Assembly (NCBI GenBank): GCA_019359545.1
Contig: JAHHHB010000024.1
Location: 1-64,000, forward strand
From: Desmonostoc geniculatum HA4340-LM1
Lineage (GTDB): Bacteria; Cyanobacteriota; Cyanobacteriia; Cyanobacteriales; Nostocaceae
Length of the DNA: 64,000 nucleotides
Direction of reading: 5' to 3'
Each line of letters opens with the position of its first letter. Positions within the stretch are counted from its first letter, which is position 1. The translations under genes were made by a program, and so were the position numbers. Of this stretch, positions 44,323 through 54,017 are shown piece after piece. The notes below the pieces were generated by a model. It did not search any database and had not been told where the DNA came from. It worked only from the letters and a program-made list of their open reading frames with translations.

Positions 44323-46497
44323 CTACGTTTTACTCGCACCGGCTGAAACTTCTTCTGATTCTTCAACATTTTCTGCTTCTACTTCGGGTGAAAAGGTTGG
44401 TGCAGGTAAAGAAACGACGATATCAGCACCATTAATAATTGCTCCTAATAACCCTAGTTCCGATTCAACCAATTGATCGATCGCTTCACCAAGCATATTC
44501 TCTTCTGTATAGTGTGGTCGTGCCACTATTACCATGCCATCGCTGTAGGGCTGGATTAACAATGGGTCATTGGATAAGCTCAATGGACTAGTATCTAAAA
44601 TCACTAAATCAAAACGTTCGCGGACATCATCCATCAGCCGCCGCATTTCGCTAGATTCTAGAATAGCAGCGGATTGCCGCACTGGGCCGGGACTGGGAAG
44701 AATGTATAAATTTTCGACATCAGGAACTAAACGAATACATTCACTTAAGTCAGCGTAATAACGCAGGGGTTCAATGGTGGCTTCAGGATCGGGAATTACT
44801 TTCAGAGACGCACAACGAGAAGGCGATCGCAAATCTGTTTCGATAATCAAGGTTCTTTTCCCAGCACGGGCAGAAGCAATACCCAAATTATACGCACTAG
44901 CCGTTTTACCCTCTAGGCTGCTGGTACTAGTAATTAACACCACCTTTAAGTTTTTACCACCAATTCGCCGCAGATTACTACGGAACTTTTCATAAAATTC
45001 TAAATAGGGAGAATCTGGAGAAAGTACTACTGGTACTGCTTCTCGATCCAAATCATCAACTAGCATTAAAGGCAACTCTCCCAATAGTGCCACTTCCCGT
45101 TGCTTGAGGCTTTCGCGGATATCTTCTCTGGTTTTGAAAGTTCCTTCCAGCGATCCCAATAAAAATATCACCCCACCACCGACTAATACGCCCAAGAAAG
45201 CACCCACGGCTAGGGTAACAGGTACACTCTTAGGGGGTTTGATATCAGGAGCAACTGTCGGGCGTCTAGCAACGCTGAGACTGCTGGTTGTTTCTGCCTC
45301 TGCGGTTTTAGCATCCGTTAGTTTGGCCTGCATTTGGTCATAGATGGCTTTTTTGAGTCCAACTTCCTGTTCTAAACGCGATCGCTCTAATTGCTTATTT
45401 GGTATCAAAGAATACTCTTGTCGTAGTCGCGCTTCTTGTTGGATTTCTTGATTTAGTTGTTGTTGGAGTGTCTCCCGTTGGGTTTGCAAAGACACCATTT
45501 GGTTTGCCAGTTGTTGGCGTGCTGGATCTAAACTGCTTTGGGTGCGAATATTAGCAACATTACCCTGAAGGGGGGCCGCTATACCATTACCACCTAACAC
45601 TTCAGCGGCACGTTGTTGCAGTAATTCTTCAGCAGCTTGTTTCTGACGCAGCAACTGAATCATCGTTGGGTGTTCAAGTCGTAAATCTTTCCTTAGCAAA
45701 GCGATTTGCGACTCAACTTGATAAATTTGCGCTCGCAAGTTGGCAATAATCGGATCGGCACTTAAAGCAGAGGAAACATAGGCCTGTCCGACTGTTAAGC
45801 CTAACTTATTTTGTAAACTGCGAATTTGACCATCAACCCCGGAAATAGTTAATTGAATTTGCCGTTGGAGATTTTGGCTGGCAGTAACGGCGCTGAGCAA
45901 ACTGCCATTTTCAGCTGCTAATATTGCTGTGCGCTCGATGCGATCGTATTGTTCCAGCCTCTTTTCAGCAATTTGCAATTCTCGTTTAGCTTGTGGTACG
46001 CGATCGTTAATTTTTTGAATAATTGCTTGTAATCGTCCAGTATTGATGTCACTGCTCAACTTGACCATTGATTGCATCAATTCCGCCAACACCTCTATAG
46101 CTCGTTTGGGGTCACTATCTACATATTTCAGTTCAAAGGTAGTAGTTTCAAAGTCTCCAGTCCTGGGGTTTTTTTTAGGTAGAGAAAGGACAATACTTGC
46201 ACCGAGTTGTTTCGGTTTGATATTTACTTTCTCTGCGACTGCTGCAATTATCTGGTTTGATAGTAAAACTTCCTCATTTAGTTCCTTTCCTTGCTGTTGG
46301 ATTTCACTACCAGTTGCAGAGAAAGAAACTGGTGGACCACTATAGGTAAGGGCAGCAGATGCTATGTAAGTGGGAGGTGGATCTGGTTGCATAGCCACCA
46401 CCGTTGACCCCGCTATAACTAAACAAAAACTAGCTAGTCCAATCCATTTGTATTTTTCAAAAGCAATAAGATAGCGCTTAACAATTGGTGGGGTCAT
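44323..46497 (-). CDS. Polysaccharide copolymerase with C-terminal tyrosine-kinase-like domain (Wzc/GumC type)
   Basis: This 724-residue inner-membrane protein of exopolysaccharide synthesis has an N-terminal Wzz domain between spans at about 16-36 and 427-450, with a long periplasmic coiled coil (about 150-390) and a membrane-adjacent proline motif (PKSVPVTLAVG). The cytoplasmic domain carries ITSTSSLEGKTASAYNLGIA (Walker A variant), IIETDLRSPSR (Walker A') and LVILDTSPLSLS (Walker B), as in bacterial tyrosine kinases. No terminal tyrosine cluster is visible. Chain-length control is the probable role. Confidence 0.9.
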   Translation of the reverse strand: MTPPIVKRYLIAFEKYKWIGLASFCLVIAGSTVVAMQPDPPPTYIASAALTYSGPPVSFSATGSEIQQQGKELNEEVLLSNQIIAAVAEKVNIKPKQLGASIVLSLPKKNPRTGDFETTTFELKYVDSDPKRAIEVLAELMQSMVKLSSDINTGRLQAIIQKINDRVPQAKRELQIAEKRLEQYDRIERTAILAAENGSLLSAVTASQNLQRQIQLTISGVDGQIRSLQNKLGLTVGQAYVSSALSADPIIANLRAQIYQVESQIALLRKDLRLEHPTMIQLLRQKQAAEELLQQRAAEVLGGNGIAAPLQGNVANIRTQSSLDPARQQLANQMVSLQTQRETLQQQLNQEIQQEARLRQEYSLIPNKQLERSRLEQEVGLKKAIYDQMQAKLTDAKTAEAETTSSLSVARRPTVAPDIKPPKSVPVTLAVGAFLGVLVGGGVIFLLGSLEGTFKTREDIRESLKQREVALLGELPLMLVDDLDREAVPVVLSPDSPYLEFYEKFRSNLRRIGGKNLKVVLITSTSSLEGKTASAYNLGIASARAGKRTLIIETDLRSPSRCASLKVIPDPEATIEPLRYYADLSECIRLVPDVENLYILPSPGPVRQSAAILESSEMRRLMDDVRERFDLVILDTSPLSLSNDPLLIQPYSDGMVIVARPHYTEENMLGEAIDQLVESELGLLGAIINGADIVVSLPAPTFSPEVEAENVEESEEVSAGASKT

Positions 46498-46619
46498 AGC
46501 AGGGGCATATAGTTAGTCATTTGTCATTTTTCATCGGTTATTTGTCATTGGGCATGGGGCATTGGGAGTGCTTTTAGCGGTAGCGGGGCGTTTAGCCCGT
46601 TAAGAGTTATTCTGCTTGT

Positions 46620-46680
46620 CCCCATCTCCCTCATCTCCCTCATCTCCCTCATCTCCCTCATCTCCCTCATCTCCCCCACT
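46620..46680. repeat. Tandem 9-bp TCTCCCTCA repeats
   Basis: Six CATCTCCCT units (about 46624-46674) are followed by CCCCACTC units, in the gap between the export protein and the copolymerase gene. Confidence 0.9.
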
Positions 46681-46710
46681 CCCCACTCCCCACTTTCCAT
46701 TCCCCATTTC

Positions 46711-48078
46711 CTAATTTGAACCACCACCGAAGTTGTCAAAAAATCGGAGAAAGGATTGGACATTGAAGAACGGTTGGGTAATGGTACTCAGTAAATTAGT
46801 AATTCTACCGACGAGGTTTCGACCAACAACAATAACATCATTATCTTGAAGTGGCACGTTTTGGGATACATCGCCTCCGAGAGCTTTTTTCGCATCCAGT
46901 TTTTGGGTAATAGCTTTACCTCGTTCAGGATCGAAGCGAACCAAGGCGATACTCCGGAGGTTAGCAGTATCGAGATTTACTCCTCCCAAAGCATCGATAA
47001 ATGTACTGCCATTGGGCAGCGCTTGAGTGGAAATACCTCCTGCTGCGTAGTTTAAAACTCGGACTCTAATCTGTGGTGTGGCTAAGGTTGAACGTGCTAC
47101 CAAATTGCGGTCATAACCGTCATCATTGCCGACTTCACGACGAGGCACAACGATCGCATCTCCGTCTTGTAAGCGCAAATTAGGGATTGAACCACCATTT
47201 TGCAGTGCTGCATACAAGTCAATAGTTTGCGAAATCACTGAACCATCCATTAACTTGCGGCGTATTTGCACTTGTCGCAGGTCTGCATTCAAACTTGAAC
47301 CACCAGATATTAATAAAGCATCAGCAACGCGGGGTGTTGGTGAATTAATCGGATAAATTCCTGGTCGAAGTATTTCCCCACTAATGGTAACTTGAACTGG
47401 TCGCGCTCCTACCAGGGATACTACGACAATCGGATCTGTAAAAATCCGACTTAAACCCAAGCGAATTTTTTCTTGAGCTTCTTCCAAAGTTAAACCTTGC
47501 AAAGAAACTGTTCCCACTTGCGGCACTACAATGTTGCCTTCTGGACTAATTAAAGCTTGAAAACTCAAGTCTTGACGCTGGGTTGCTAGGGCTAAAACTA
47601 TTACTGGATCGACAACATAACGATTTAAACCCAAACGAATTTTTGCTTGAGCTTCCTCCAAAGTTAAACCTTGCAAGGAAACTGTTCCCAGTAAGGGCAC
47701 CACAATGTTACCTTCTGGATTAATTACAGCTTGAAAGCTTAACTCTGGAAAGCGCTGAACCGAAACGCTAATTCCATCTCCGATTCCCAAGCGATAGAGA
47801 CCAGGAGGACGCTGAAGAAAAACGCCAACAGCATCTCCTGGTCCCAAAAGATAGCGGCTGAGTTGAGGCGAAATTTCATCATTTGCACTTGGAGGTACAA
47901 CATCCTCAGTACCTGGCACAGGGGAAGGGGGTTGCCCTTGAGACGGGAAAGGCTGAGCCAGAACCAGCTGGGTAGGTGCTATTAAGAAAACCCCTACTTG
48001 AAGACTGACAAAACACAGGGCGCTGAATGCACGCATATAAGAACTGGGAGTTATCAACATCGGTGCAGGAAAGCTCAT
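46711..48078 (-). CDS. Polysaccharide export outer-membrane protein (Wza/OPX, SLBB)
   Basis: This 455-residue exporter has a signal peptide (about 1-40) and poly-export domains (LGPGDAVGVFLQRPPGLYRL). A nearly duplicated 51-residue block (FQAVINPEGNIVVPLLGTVS ... and FQALISPEGNIVVPQVGTVS ..., each ending EEAQxKIRLGL) is followed by two SLBB domains (VTISGEILRPGIYPI; VRVLNYAAGGISTQAL). It forms the outer-membrane channel for exopolysaccharide export. It lies upstream of the copolymerase, same strand, so they are probably co-transcribed. Confidence 0.92.
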   Translation of the reverse strand: MSFPAPMLITPSSYMRAFSALCFVSLQVGVFLIAPTQLVLAQPFPSQGQPPSPVPGTEDVVPPSANDEISPQLSRYLLGPGDAVGVFLQRPPGLYRLGIGDGISVSVQRFPELSFQAVINPEGNIVVPLLGTVSLQGLTLEEAQAKIRLGLNRYVVDPVIVLALATQRQDLSFQALISPEGNIVVPQVGTVSLQGLTLEEAQEKIRLGLSRIFTDPIVVVSLVGARPVQVTISGEILRPGIYPINSPTPRVADALLISGGSSLNADLRQVQIRRKLMDGSVISQTIDLYAALQNGGSIPNLRLQDGDAIVVPRREVGNDDGYDRNLVARSTLATPQIRVRVLNYAAGGISTQALPNGSTFIDALGGVNLDTANLRSIALVRFDPERGKAITQKLDAKKALGGDVSQNVPLQDNDVIVVGRNLVGRITNLLSTITQPFFNVQSFLRFFDNFGGGSN

Positions 48079-48295
48079 GTAAGAATTGGTCGCGCCGACT
48101 CGTTATTTTACCCTAAAAATGTCCTAGATGTCTCTTTTATCTGCAAGTATTTACCAGGAAAAAGCTGAAAAATTGTGTCAACTTTAATTTCTAACTTCAT
48201 ATTTTGAACATCTTTTAACTGAGTTTAGGTCATAGAGCGATCGCACAAATACTTCTCATCAGTCTCTGCACAAATGTAGCTGTCACATACTCACT

Positions 48296-49033
48296 CTACA
48301 TGTGACGTGCCATCAATACAGCTTGCACCGTTTCTCCAATAGATTGGGCTAGAGGCCAAGATTTTTCTACTTCTCCCAACGGTTCCATTGGAATCAGAAT
48401 GCTGACGCCCACCCAAGGAATGCGCTGCTTACGCCACTGTGCATATTGGTCTGCCACAAACCAGTTTAATGGTGATGGATTTCCGCCGTTTGGCATAGCA
48501 TACCATTGCAAGACAGCGAAGGTTTGCTGTTGTGTGGAGGCACGAAAGAACCTAGCTTCTACTTTCGTGTCCACATTAGAAGCTAACTTACCAGACGGCT
48601 TGACAGTAAATTCAGCACCACGATATTGAGCTACATCCCATTTTCCCCAGCGTGACCTTCCCCAGCCGTTAACCTCCGTCCACTCCACCTCTGGTTGATC
48701 CATCGGCCCGTTTTGCGGCAGCAAAAGTAAAATTGCCTGAGATTCGGAGCCTTCTTTTTTAATTACCTGCAAAGACCATTTATGTTCGCCAATTTGCTGT
48801 TCTGCTTGGTCAGTAGTTTGCCAACCAGGAATAGTTAACCCGGTCTTGCGGATTTCTCTTAATTCCTTGAGATTAGCCACAGGTGGCGGCTGTTTCCATT
48901 GCCAGCGTCCTGTGAGGTATCCGGGAACCCCTCCCATGGCCAACAGTACTAGTAATAAAACAAGTGCTGCCACCTGACTCAATCGGTTTTCTTTGAAAAA
49001 CTTAGAGAAGGAAATCATCAGTAAAATTTGCAA
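48296..49033 (-). CDS. Cyanoexosortase A system-associated protein (EpsI-like)
   Basis: This 245-residue protein has an N-terminal membrane anchor (about 18-40, VAALVLLLVLLAMGGVPGYL) and a periplasmic domain with the exosortase-associated pattern: IPGWQTTDQAEQQIGEHKWS, YRGAEFTVKPSG, and WYAMPNGGNPSPLNWFVADQ. EpsI-like partners are found beside exosortases and act in extracellular matrix or protein sorting. Order here: exosortase (upstream), then this gene, then export and copolymerase genes. Confidence 0.82.
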   Translation of the reverse strand: MQILLMISFSKFFKENRLSQVAALVLLLVLLAMGGVPGYLTGRWQWKQPPPVANLKELREIRKTGLTIPGWQTTDQAEQQIGEHKWSLQVIKKEGSESQAILLLLPQNGPMDQPEVEWTEVNGWGRSRWGKWDVAQYRGAEFTVKPSGKLASNVDTKVEARFFRASTQQQTFAVLQWYAMPNGGNPSPLNWFVADQYAQWRKQRIPWVGVSILIPMEPLGEVEKSWPLAQSIGETVQAVLMARHM

Positions 49034-49224
49034 TACTTACGCAAAATTTTACTTTAAAAAATCACACCATGAGTTCAGTAATATTTAGGACTTATGCGGG
49101 GACTGGGGGCTGGGGAGTGGGGCATTGGGAATGGGGGAGCAGGGGAGGCAGGGGGAGATGAGGGGACAAGGAGACAAGGAGAAAACTTACAACCACTCTT
49201 TCCCAATGCCCAATGCCCCATTCC

Positions 49225-50112
49225 CTATGCCTCATCCCCAATTTCTGGAGATGCCGAGAAATAGTTATTAATCCAATTCAGTAAGGGCACTAATGACACG
49301 AGCATACAAGCAGAGTATACGTCGCCACCCCAACCATCATGGAGCCATTTAAAAGCCCCTTCTTGACCTGTGCCGTGAAAGAAAGTCAGTAAGGTATTAC
49401 GAATAATATTGGCAGTAATACTAACGATGACAGCAATAGATAAAAACGATACAGTTGTCCGGCGTGAAGATAAGGCGCCTGTCCAATAAAGCAACATCAA
49501 GCCGACGTAGAGGGTAGTGAACAACATTTTTAGCCCTGCACAGTAGGGGGCAACTTCTACAATCCGTCCTCCCACGTAGAGATTTATCTCATCCACAGTT
49601 ACTTCCATACCAAATTGATTCAGTATAAAGCCGGCGGTGCCAGCGATGAAGCTTTGCAGAGGCAAGGTATAGGGAGCAATCAGGTAGGGTACTGAAGTTG
49701 GGGTTGCTAAAAATATCAGTAGCAGGGGAAATGTTTGCGATCGCAAACCTGATATTCCCTTAAACCACAAGCACAACCCCGCTAATATAACAGGCAACGA
49801 AAGGTTAACCCACTCTGTAACACCGCTAAGATAAAAGACTCCTGCTAATAACAATAAAACACCGCCCAAAGGATGGATAGTATCTGGCAAACGTACCCAC
49901 TGTTTCCGGTTCAGCCACACCAAATAACCAGCAAATGGTAAACCAATAATCCCGTGACTGAAATATTCGTGTTCTGTACTAATATTTTTGTGCAGCCAAC
50001 CATCCAGCCAATGTAGCAATATAGGAGCATAAAGCAGCAGCAAAACGCCTAAAATGGCTAAATTTAACAAGCCTGACACGTTTCTGTTTCTAATCTGTTG
50101 CTGGAGTGCCAT
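49225..50112 (-). CDS. crtA: Cyanoexosortase A
   Basis: This 295-residue multi-span transpeptidase/exosortase shows active-site Cys in PYCAGLKMLFTT (about residue 190), conserved Arg in IRNTLLTFFHG (about 235) and His in WLHDGWGG (about 255), with eight or so transmembrane segments. Exosortases recognise PEP-CTERM-type tails on exported proteins. The crtA name follows the cyanoexosortase convention and is not the carotenoid gene. The preceding DegT aminotransferase and following EpsI-like gene support a matrix-linked role. Confidence 0.9.
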   Translation of the reverse strand: MALQQQIRNRNVSGLLNLAILGVLLLLYAPILLHWLDGWLHKNISTEHEYFSHGIIGLPFAGYLVWLNRKQWVRLPDTIHPLGGVLLLLAGVFYLSGVTEWVNLSLPVILAGLCLWFKGISGLRSQTFPLLLIFLATPTSVPYLIAPYTLPLQSFIAGTAGFILNQFGMEVTVDEINLYVGGRIVEVAPYCAGLKMLFTTLYVGLMLLYWTGALSSRRTTVSFLSIAVIVSITANIIRNTLLTFFHGTGQEGAFKWLHDGWGGDVYSACMLVSLVPLLNWINNYFSASPEIGDEA

Positions 50113-50141
50113 GATTTTAATTAATTATTGGGCATGGGGCA

Positions 50142-50212
50142 TAGGGCATGGGGCATTGGACTAATGACCAATGACCAATGACTAATGACTAATGACTAAT
50201 GACTAATGACTG
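50142..50212. repeat. GGGCATGG and TCATTAG repeats
   Basis: Units of GGGCATGGGGCAT give way to ACCAATGACTAATGACTAAT heptamers, overlapping the 3' end of the DegT gene. Confidence 0.85.
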
Positions 50213-51352
50213 CTGAGAATTTTTTGAGACTGCATTGGCGATCGCTGCTACAACTTCTTTGATTTGGCTACTGCTCAAACCAGGATACATAGGTAATGAT
50301 AATATTTGTTTTGATAATTTTTCTGCTTGGGGAAAATCTCCAGGCTGATAACCTAAGTAGGTAAATGCTGGCTGGAGATGACAAGGAATTGGGTAATGAA
50401 TACCAGTTTGAATTCCCGCTGCTGTTAGCTGTTCTTGGAGTTGCTGGCGTTCTATGGGGCAAGAATCATCAACTCTAATCACATAAAGATGATAGACGTG
50501 TCCTGCGCCACTTTGGTTTTCGATGGGGATAATGCCAGCAGTTGCCAAAGGTGCTAATTGCATATCATATTCTTGAGCAATAGTCAAGCGATCGCGATTC
50601 CACTCTGGCAAATATGGTAGTTTCTGGTGCAAGATAGCTGCTTGCAAGGTATCCAAACGGCTATTTGTACCTGGTTCAGTGTGAAAATATTTTTGGGATG
50701 CGCCATAATTTCGCAAGCGTGCCATCTTTTGGGCGATATCGGAATTTCGTGTCAGCAACATTCCCCCGTCTCCAAATGCTCCCAAATTTTTGCTGGGATA
50801 GAAACTAAAAGCTGCTGCTATTCCTACTGAACCAGCGTGATATCCGTCTCTTTGGGCGAGGTGTGCTTGTGCTGCATCTTCAAAAATTAGTATTTTGTAG
50901 GTATCAGCAAAGTTGAATAGATCGTTTGGTGATACCATTTGCCCATAGAGATGCACAGGAATAATTGCTTTAGTTTGAGGCGTAATTGCCTTTGCTGCTG
51001 CCTCTAAGTCAATTAAAGCTGTTTGGCGATCGCAATCTACTAGAATTGGCTTAGCACCAGCCCGTAAGACTCCAATCAACGTTGCTACAAAAGTATTTGC
51101 TGGTAAAATCACTTCATCCCCAGCACCAATATTACACGCTTGCAATCCCAAGGCGATCGCATCTGTTCCCGATGCCACACCAACTCCATATTCTGCCCCA
51201 GACACTGCCGCAAACACGGCTTCAAAATCTGAGAGTGCTTGCCCTAAAACAAAATCCCCTTGTTCCAAAACAGATTGGATGGCATTTTGCAATTGCGTTT
51301 GAATTGGTTCGTGTTGTAATTTCAAGTCTACAAAAGGAACTCTAATGGCCAT
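50189..51352 (-). CDS. DegT/DnrJ/EryC1/StrS family sugar aminotransferase
   Basis: This PLP aminotransferase (387 residues from ATG 51352, MAIRVPFVDLKLQHEP) transfers an amino group to a nucleotide-linked keto-sugar. The cofactor lysine is in SFYPSKNLGAFGDGG (about residue 180), with FEDAAQAHLAQRDG before it and GTNSRLDTLQAAIL after. It probably makes an aminosugar for the exported polymer. The last residues (SQQSLVISH) and stop lie in a TCATTAG heptamer array. The three codons upstream to GTG 51361 are also open. Confidence 0.92.
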   Translation of the reverse strand: MAIRVPFVDLKLQHEPIQTQLQNAIQSVLEQGDFVLGQALSDFEAVFAAVSGAEYGVGVASGTDAIALGLQACNIGAGDEVILPANTFVATLIGVLRAGAKPILVDCDRQTALIDLEAAAKAITPQTKAIIPVHLYGQMVSPNDLFNFADTYKILIFEDAAQAHLAQRDGYHAGSVGIAAAFSFYPSKNLGAFGDGGMLLTRNSDIAQKMARLRNYGASQKYFHTEPGTNSRLDTLQAAILHQKLPYLPEWNRDRLTIAQEYDMQLAPLATAGIIPIENQSGAGHVYHLYVIRVDDSCPIERQQLQEQLTAAGIQTGIHYPIPCHLQPAFTYLGYQPGDFPQAEKLSKQILSLPMYPGLSSSQIKEVVAAIANAVSKNSQQSLVISH

Positions 51353-52203
51353 TTTATTCACGATCGGTTGTCCTTAAATTCGCTATTTGTTTGTATTTAT
51401 TTGTAGTTGATTACAAAATAAAATTAAACCAGAATTCAGAATTCAGAATTCAGAATTCAGCAATCTTTTTAGTGGGGGATTTAGACCCGCCACTTTCTTG
51501 TTGACCACCAAATTTTTAATATAGTAAGAGGTTTAATGTATTTGTAGGAACTATATTGTATTTTTTTGTGTAAATAACCCTCTCCAAACCAGAAAACATG
51601 AAGTTTTTGAAATTTGCAGAAAGTCTGTAGCTTCCTCAAAGCAGGGTGGGTTAGTTGAAAAATATTCAGATGCCAAGCCAAAAGACTCGATGTCAGTAGC
51701 TCGTTTGTGGAACCCAAAATACCTTGCTGGCTCTCCAACACAGTGCTTCAACTTTCTCAGATAAATTTTGAATTTTCAATTCGGCGAAGGGATACTAGCT
51801 GTTATCAGTAAAATTTGCAACCAAAAATTACATTATTTTAGCTGTTCTTAAGTAAAATTACGCTAAATATATTAACAGAAATTTTCCCTTCTGTACATCA
51901 AGAATCACAGACCCTTTATTGTATCCTTAAGGCTAGGTTACCCTGGCTGAATCAAAATCTAACGTAGTCTGATTGCAAAATTTGAAGTAATAGAGACTAC
52001 ACCAGCGATCGATAAAGAACATTCACTACCAGTAAATAGTAACTGGCACAGACTCCGTAGCCGACTTAATGGAAGAGGTAAAAAATTTTTGCCTCAAACT
52101 TGTTTGTCAGAGGCAAAATTAGGGAATGCTTAAAAATAGCAATTGATAACCCAGAAATAGGGCATATATCAATTTACAGTATCGAGAAATTATTAAGGTA
52201 GCA
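51353..52203. other. 850-bp region without a supported gene
   Basis: It holds AGAATTCAGAATTC repeats (51431-51460). A stretch at about 51590-51745 is open in two minus-strand frames but has no recognised domain (I could not tell it from decayed coding sequence). An AT-rich leader precedes the sensor-like gene at 52204. No RNA gene or clear promoter is visible. Confidence 0.4.
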
Positions 52204-53760
52204 GTGGCAATGGTAGAGCCTGAAAACAAATTATTTGCCCTAAAGGATGGTTGGACTTCTCAGGAAACAAGAGAACAACAACGTCTTAAAGCTTTGTCAG
52301 ATCTCGGTTTACGGCAACCAGAAACAATTCCGGTTTTTGAAGAAGCCACTCAAACTGCTGCCCACTTTTTGGAAGCACCAATTTCCATTTTGGGATTTGT
52401 GGATCAAGAACGCCACTGGTTTAAGTCAGCAGTGGGCTTATCTAGACTGGGACTAATGAATCATTTGGCACAAAGCCGCCAACTTTCACGCAGAGAATCT
52501 TTTTGCACCCAGGTAGTGGAGAACTTTCAAATATTTGTAATTAATGATACTCACAAACTTACAGATGCAGTATTGGCTAGCAGTAAGTTAGTGCAGGATT
52601 ATGGTATACGTGCTTATTTGGGAGCGCCACTGATTGATGCTTCAGGACATTGTTTGGGTGCATTGGCGGTGATGGATTTAGTACCGCGCAGTTTTACAAA
52701 CCGAGATATTGAGTTTTTGCAAATCATAGCTCGTTGGAGCATGAGTGAATTTGAGCGTAACCGACTCCTGCAAGGGAAACTCGAATCAAGCACTCCCCCA
52801 GCTCCTATATTTTTACTCAACGACGAACGTAACACTGAGATTAAAATCACGGCACCCAGTTTAGAAAGTGACTCTGTTTCTACTAAGCAACTGAAACTGC
52901 AACTTCTCGAACAGCTAACTCAGGAGTTACGCACACCCTTAACATCCGTACTTGGCATGGCAAGTGTTCTAGGACGTGAAATTTATGGGCCTTTGACGGG
53001 TAAACAGAGAGAATATTTGGAAATTATCCAACACAGTGGTCGGTACTTACTTTCCCTAGTCAACGAAATTACCGAACTAGGAGCGATCGATGACAACTCA
53101 AATGTGCTAAATCTAGCTCCTGTAGATATTGAAATGCTCTGTCAACAAGCTATTAATACTTTAGAAGAAGCAGCTAATCGCCGAGATCAAGATATTCGGT
53201 TGTCTATCGAACCGGGACGCAATCGCATTTGTCCTTTAGATAAAGACAAAGTGCGGCAAATCCTCTATCACCTGGTTTTTAGCGTGATTCAACTTTCGGC
53301 TACAGGTAGTGTTGTTCGGATTCACGTCTCTTATAAGGAAGATACCCTCAATGTTACTATTTGGGTTTCCCATCCTTGGCTGGGAGATGGGATCACTGAG
53401 GTTGATCCCTACTTCCGCCTCAATTCTTTATCATTACTGGAGCTGACAGGTGAAGTAGCAAGTTACAATTCTCGCAAACAAAGCCAGGAGCAACCAGATA
53501 TTTCACCGGTAGCAGTGGACAAGTTAAAAAACTTGAGTGATTCTAACTCAAATTTATTTGCTCCTAATTCAGATATAAATTTAGCTAAAGGAAATGGAAG
53601 TCTTTCTCGTGAAAGCTTGGGTCTGTTGCTAAGTTGTCAATTGGCAGAGTTACATGCCGGACAAATTTTGGTTCAAGGTTCACCAGAATCAGGATATCGC
53701 TATGTACTTTCTTTGCCATTGCAACTAGTGACTTCCTCACAAGCAATTAACGATGTTTGA
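52204..53760 (+). CDS. GAF-domain sensor histidine-kinase-like protein with degenerate kinase core
   Basis: This 518-residue protein has an N-terminal GAF domain (about 40-190: ISILGFVDQERHWFKSAVGL, ESFCTQVVEN, GIRAYLGAPLIDASGHCLGA). A linker leads to a HisKA-like dimerisation helix with QLTQELRTPLTSVLGMASVL, where the phospho-acceptor His of the usual H-E-L-R-T-P is Gln (residue 240). The ATPase region is eroded: the N-box gives ILYHLVFSVIQLS without its Asn, and no DxGxG motif is evident. It probably works as a signalling scaffold rather than as a kinase. No response regulator is adjacent. Confidence 0.8.
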   Translation: MAMVEPENKLFALKDGWTSQETREQQRLKALSDLGLRQPETIPVFEEATQTAAHFLEAPISILGFVDQERHWFKSAVGLSRLGLMNHLAQSRQLSRRESFCTQVVENFQIFVINDTHKLTDAVLASSKLVQDYGIRAYLGAPLIDASGHCLGALAVMDLVPRSFTNRDIEFLQIIARWSMSEFERNRLLQGKLESSTPPAPIFLLNDERNTEIKITAPSLESDSVSTKQLKLQLLEQLTQELRTPLTSVLGMASVLGREIYGPLTGKQREYLEIIQHSGRYLLSLVNEITELGAIDDNSNVLNLAPVDIEMLCQQAINTLEEAANRRDQDIRLSIEPGRNRICPLDKDKVRQILYHLVFSVIQLSATGSVVRIHVSYKEDTLNVTIWVSHPWLGDGITEVDPYFRLNSLSLLELTGEVASYNSRKQSQEQPDISPVAVDKLKNLSDSNSNLFAPNSDINLAKGNGSLSRESLGLLLSCQLAELHAGQILVQGSPESGYRYVLSLPLQLVTSSQAINDV

Positions 53761-54017
53761 TGCCAAGCAATGAGCATTCAGGACTAGAGATTGGGAAATA
53801 AATATTGCCAATCAATTCATTTTCGGTGAAATATATCAAGGGTTAATCAACAGCTAGGTTTTTTTAGTATTAGTTGAAATGTTTTGGAATTAAAGGTGAA
53901 ACTGATGGCTGTGAATAAGAACGCCATCACTAATTTGTAATCTACGTTATTACCTTTTTATGGCTATACGCATTATGATCGATTCCAAGTTCTGCGTAGG
54001 CAGACTAATCGATCGCA

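Noticed and set aside
51481-51751. Two overlapping minus-strand frames before the sensor gene
   Set aside because: Their sequences do not resemble any protein I know and differ in frame over the same DNA; could be a relic, but this is unsupported.
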